Source of the DNA: Dryas octopetala
Taxonomy: Eukaryota > Streptophyta > Magnoliopsida > Rosales > Rosaceae
Length of the DNA: 64,000 nucleotides
Reading direction: 5' to 3'
Assembly: GCA_963921425.1 (NCBI GenBank)
Contig: OY992832.1
Coordinates: forward strand, 18,512,835-18,576,834
This document shows, piece after piece, positions 59,880-64,000 of the stretch; within the stretch, counting starts at the first letter, position 1, and every line of letters begins with the position of its first letter. The notes under the pieces were generated by a model. That model made no database searches and was not told the DNA's origin. It worked only from the letters and a program-made list of their open reading frames with translations. The position numbers and the translations under genes are program-made.

Positions 59880-62800
59880 AACAATAATTCATATCTATAG
59901 TCAATAACATTATATGTTACCGAATTTTTTAATGGACTAGTTAGACAATATTTTCACTTACAATTAATCTTATAATGTATGGATTCCTTGAAATTTATGA
60001 TATCACAATTTCCAATCCCACAGTCCTCCATAGTCCTTACTCTTCAATGTTAACATTAAGATCCCTGCTTTCAAAGCAAAATAAGTAATATCAATTTATC
60101 CTAATTAATCGAACCAATTAACCACAAATTAACAAATAGACATTGAATTTGGGTTTGGGTTTGGGTGTACTTTGGTTTAGTTTGAACAAATAGGTATCGT
60201 TTTCAGTGAAAAACAAGTAAAAGAAAGAGGAGTCAAATCCCAACCCCAATCCCAATACCAAACCCAAACCCCCAGCATGGGCTACATGGGCAAAGCCCAA
60301 AAGGCCCGGCCACCGAAACGGCGACACAAGTGTTGGACCGCACGTGATTGGTGATGTCATCAACACTCCCCTCTCTTAATTGTTGTCATTGGGTCCACTC
60401 CACGTGTGTGTTGCTTTGGGCTGACCACCCATTTTCTTTTTCTTTTTCTTTTTTTGTTTGTTTTTTTTGGTATGGTTTTGTACTTTTGTTGGTTGGGAAT
60501 TTGGGATTTAAAAAATATATAATAATAATAAAGAAAAAAGTAGTTCAGTCATTCAGTGTGCAAAATTCAACAACCTGTTGAAGGCTGTGAATGCTCACTG
60601 GTGACCACTGACCAGACCCAAATTGCAGACAGACAGGCAGGCAGGTCATGTTTTCTGGGGTTTCAGATCCCAAGCTCTGAGGCCCCAAGGTAATCCCAAC
60701 AAAATATATACTATTGTTGCATTATACATTTTACAAAATTCCAAAAACAAAGAAAAATTTATGGTTTTTTCCGCATTTTAATATTTAGATGGAGAAAAAT
60801 TTATTTTACGTGTTAAATTATAAATATGTAAACATTAAATATTCATATTATAGAAAAATTCCTAAAATATAAACATAATTTACTTCTCAAAACAGCTTAT
60901 CTTATTTTTCTATTTTGTTTAGAAGACAGCTTACCTTATTTTAATGGCAACTATTGTACCTACTAAATTATGTTCATAAAATAATGTAACAATATCTCAT
61001 TTATTTAATAAGTAACAAAGATTTATGCAAACGTATTATTTGCTGAACATATTAGATGAGGAAATTTCCTAAGTGTAGCATTATTCTATTTTTATAAGCA
61101 AACTACAAAATCAGACCTTCATCACTCAATTTGACACCAATAGACTATTAATGCAATTAGACCAGTGATTAGAAATTGTTATGGTTACTGCAATTGGGAA
61201 AGGAGATTGAAAGAACAGAGTTATGCTTGGACCACCAGGGAAAAAAAATTATTTTACCTGTTAATTATCATTATTTTTGGGCTACATAAAAAGTCCTAAA
61301 ATATTTTAAAGCGGGAGTCAAGGGTTCTATGTCTGGTGGAAGCTAAGTGTGAAATAGCAAATAGAAATTCAATGGGGATGCAGAACCAAATTGCTTCAAA
61401 TTGGAATGGTTGAGGTTTCATTTTCAAGGCAATTCCACTGTTGAAGTTGAAGGACAAAAAGGCAAAATTCTTTTTTTTTTTTTTTTTTTTGAGAGGCAAA
61501 AGTCTTAGTAGTATATAATAAGTTTATGTTGGTATTCTTTGGGCCATAACAGCACAGGCAAAGTTTAAGACACTTGGAATGGGAAGAAAAACCAAAGAGT
61601 AGGACAGTAGGTAACTAGGTACATGGTCTGCTGGTGTAAATGCACATCCAAAAAGAGCAAAGGCCAATTTAATAAAGTCAAAAACTAAATGCCAATTCAT
61701 GAAGCCAAAGGTCTCCACCTTTTTTCAATCATCTAGATTCCACTAAATCATTATTATTCAATGCAATAATATTGAAATCATTCACCAAATAATGTATCAG
61801 TATCTCATATATTAAAATGAAATAAGATTCAAAGTGAACATAAAAAATAAAATAAAAATAAAGGTTCAACATCAAGAAGTGGCCTAGGTTTGAGTACAAA
61901 TGTCAGTACTCACCACTCTATTCAATACAGTAACCATGGGCAGCAACTTAATTTTAAGGAATAGTATGTATAGTATTGGCACTTGGCAGCTAAGAATTTA
62001 AGGTATTATAGTCTATCTGTCCATATACCATTTTGATGGAATCTACTTCACATGCACTTGGCTTCAAGCTTAACATGCATTATCATGGAGCCAACCAAGC
62101 ACCTGGCTTCTTAAAACGAATCCCAACAAGCAGGGGGTTCAATCATGTCTTTTAACTAAACCATATTACATTATGGAGCATTCAATTTTTTGTATTGTAC
62201 TAATTTTCATTTTGGATAGGGATGACAATTTTCAACCCAAACATTATTTAAACATGAAACTAACAACTTAAATTTTTATCTTTTTTTGGCCCTGTAACAA
62301 CTTAAAATGACGTGTGAAATTGGTATTGTATGAAAAGAAATCTACTTCTTTCCTTTTCTCAATTTTTTGAGCTAGTATAGTTTCAATCTAGATTTTGTGA
62401 AATTTTATCTTATGGAATTAATGGGTTTGGTATAGAGATAAATGACTAAGATTTGAACCTAGCATCTATCTCTTCCTCATTCTACTCGGTGCCACTTGCA
62501 TTAGAGCTCATGTTCAATTTAGACATAAGATGAGTCGTAATCTTAATCCAAACATGATTCATGTGAGTTTGGTCTTATTTACCATTAAATGACCATTCAC
62601 CTTGGTCACTCTCTTAAATGCAATTTATTCATACATGATTGACTGTCATTTGACTTTTTTAAACGCCTAGAAATGCTAAAGATGTGAATAGAGCAAAATC
62701 TTCTTTGCATTGCCTAGAAACACTAATAGGTGGGAAAATGAACCATCAGAGTCTTGAACAAGAGAACAATTCATTTCCAGAGATCAGATCATGCTACACA

Positions 62801-62992
62801 GGCATGAAAATTTTCACCATAGTTTTTGGGATATTATTAATACTTGGTAGAACATGTACACTTGCACAAGAAATATGCTAAGATGACACAGTTAATAAAG
62901 AGGAGTCCAATATTCCATTTCTCCTAACTAAATTAAGTGAACAAATAACCCTTCAACATTCATTCAGTAGTCTCAATTGCCATAATAGACTA
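59880..62992. other. Intergenic; promoter-like patch at 60.3-60.7 kb without a gene
   Basis: Between 60340 and 60420 lie two ACGTG cores (CACGTGATTGG, CCACGTGTGT) and TGATGTCATCA. At 60600-60690 there is a less AT-rich exon-like piece that ends at a donor (CCAAG|GTAATC). No coding frame follows on the plus strand. The remainder is AT-rich, with a T/A run at 61470-61492. The end nearest 62993 should contain the 3' UTR of the ARF gene. Confidence 0.45.
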
Positions 62993-64000
62993 CTAAGCAA
63001 ATATGCTCAAAGGACCAGTCTTATTTGATGCACTCAGTCCATTTTCAGCATTTTGCATTCCTCTAATCCATGTCCTGCAAAACAGTTTTCAACTTTCATG
63101 AATGATTGTCCATAAAATCATGGAATCTGCAGAATCAAGTCGATATGGCATCATAGGAAGCTATTCCTATGTGTTGAAAGTTAGATTGAAAATTTTCCCA
63201 ATGTTTGGAAGAGAAGGAATGCATTGGAAAGAAAGATTCATACATCTATTAAGTGAGAGATTATTTTATTTACTTACCTTCCCATACTTTCACTGGCTGG
63301 ACGGGTTAGAATAGTCAGTCTTTTTGCTGTTTTCATAAAATCACTGCATTGCCAACAAAAGGGGAAGAGAAACAAAACCCAATGAATAAATACATGGCTG
63401 ATGAAACCAAATTCACCTGACATGCGAGTTAAGGTTTCGTGTACACAGGCAGTTGTTAAGAGAAGGAAGATATAACATAAAACTGATACCTGAACGGTTC
63501 ATCTCCAGTTTGTTTAACAGCACCAGTTGCATCTCGGTAAAGAACATGGCTAAGCATCTCTGTTTTTTCTATTCCAAACATGTTTGCTAGCCTCCTGTGT
63601 AGCTCTTCATAAGAGCCAACAGCTGAGAGGTCAAGAGTCCGTCCCACGTCCTCTGACTCCATGAATACTTTGCAATGACCAGTATCCAGGTCAAATTCAG
63701 AAGCTTGAAAATCCTTGTGCCACGGAAACCCAGCACTAGAGGATTTTTCTAGTGAAATCTGCCGCTCAAGTGCAGATTCTGAAAGAGAAAGGAACTTTGT
63801 CCTGTCTTGATTCCCACCTTTTGAGTTTTTCCCAGTAAGAACCTGTGAAACTGCATCACTGGAACAACTACGAGAAATCTGCTGCTCAGTAAGTATTGGT
63901 TGACCAAAGAGTAAAAACTGGTGTTGCTTCACATTATCAGATTTCTCCAGGTTCTGACTAGAATTCCCCATTGTTAGCAAGCAGGATAGGTTTTCGTTGC
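62993..64000 (-). CDS. Auxin response factor, clade C (ARF10/16/18 type), 3' end only
   Basis: Three exons on the minus strand are visible: one from beyond 64000 to 63490, then 63278-63343, then 62993-63074 with the stop at 62993-62995. The frame is open to the window edge (..NENLSCLLTMGNSSQNLEKS). The PB1 dimerisation domain covers HCKVFMESEDVGRTLDLS, YEELHRRLANMFGIEK, VLYRDATGAVKQTGDEPF and SDFMKTAKRLTIL. It includes the Lys of the basic face and the acidic GDEPFSDF patch. The tail ends NKTGPLSIFA, which I know from ARF10/16. ARFs bind auxin response elements. Clade C members are mostly repressors and are targets of miR160. The DNA-binding domain and the miR160 site would lie upstream, outside this window. 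Confidence 0.92.

Noticed and set aside
60118..60366. Minus-strand frame with GLGLVLGLGLG
   Set aside because: It comes from a GGGTTTGGGTTT-like low-complexity stretch and has no homology that I recognise.

Overview
The window is nuclear DNA of a dicot plant. Most of it is AT-rich and non-coding. The genes have many short exons with GT-AG introns, and the intergenic space is full of small inverted-repeat DNA transposons. Protein features, especially those of the REVOLUTA gene, suit a woody eudicot, and a Rosaceae-like source is my guess from recall. I saw no rRNA, tRNA, CRISPR, operon or other prokaryotic signal. Intron chains were joined by hand from splice signals and reading phase, so exon ends are predictions.

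Layout. 1-11 kb: no gene; a dense patch of transposon remnants, including a Harbinger-like element nested inside a hAT element and an old repeat family in several broken copies. 11.5-14.3 kb (+): a DRB2/3/5-type double-stranded-RNA-binding protein (3 exons, 410 aa). 14.3-26 kb: intergenic, with two Mutator-type foldback elements side by side. 26.9-33.4 kb (+): REVOLUTA, a class III HD-ZIP regulator (18 exons, 843 aa), with the miR166 target site built across an exon junction, one GC-AG intron and a leader with upstream ORFs. 34-35.6 kb: exon-like fragments on the minus strand, one of them perfectly duplicated, split by a Mutator-like element. 37.0-38.5 kb (-): a CASP-like membrane protein of the 5A group (3 exons, 179 aa). 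38.6-42.7 kb: Mutator-type elements, including a 1.1 kb foldback. 43.4-52.0 kb (+): a SAPS-domain regulatory subunit of PP6-type phosphatases (19 exons, 855 aa). 52-56 kb: an LTR-like piece and a Harbinger-like element carrying a GGN array. 56.3-57.3 kb (+): a UBL5/HUB1 ubiquitin-like gene split by a 778 bp hAT-like insertion. 59.5 kb: a Tourist-like MITE. 63.0-64.0 kb (-): the 3' end of a clade C auxin response factor (ARF10/16/18 type), cut by the window edge.

The genes are independent transcription units, not an operon. Three touch small-RNA control of development: a DRB protein of the kind that acts with DICER-LIKE enzymes, a miR166 target (REV) and a member of the miR160-targeted ARF clade. 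I found no clearly new biological system. The most unusual items are the split UBL5 gene, the duplicated orphan exon near 34.1 kb, the long foldback at 41.5-42.7 kb and the GC-AG intron in REV.
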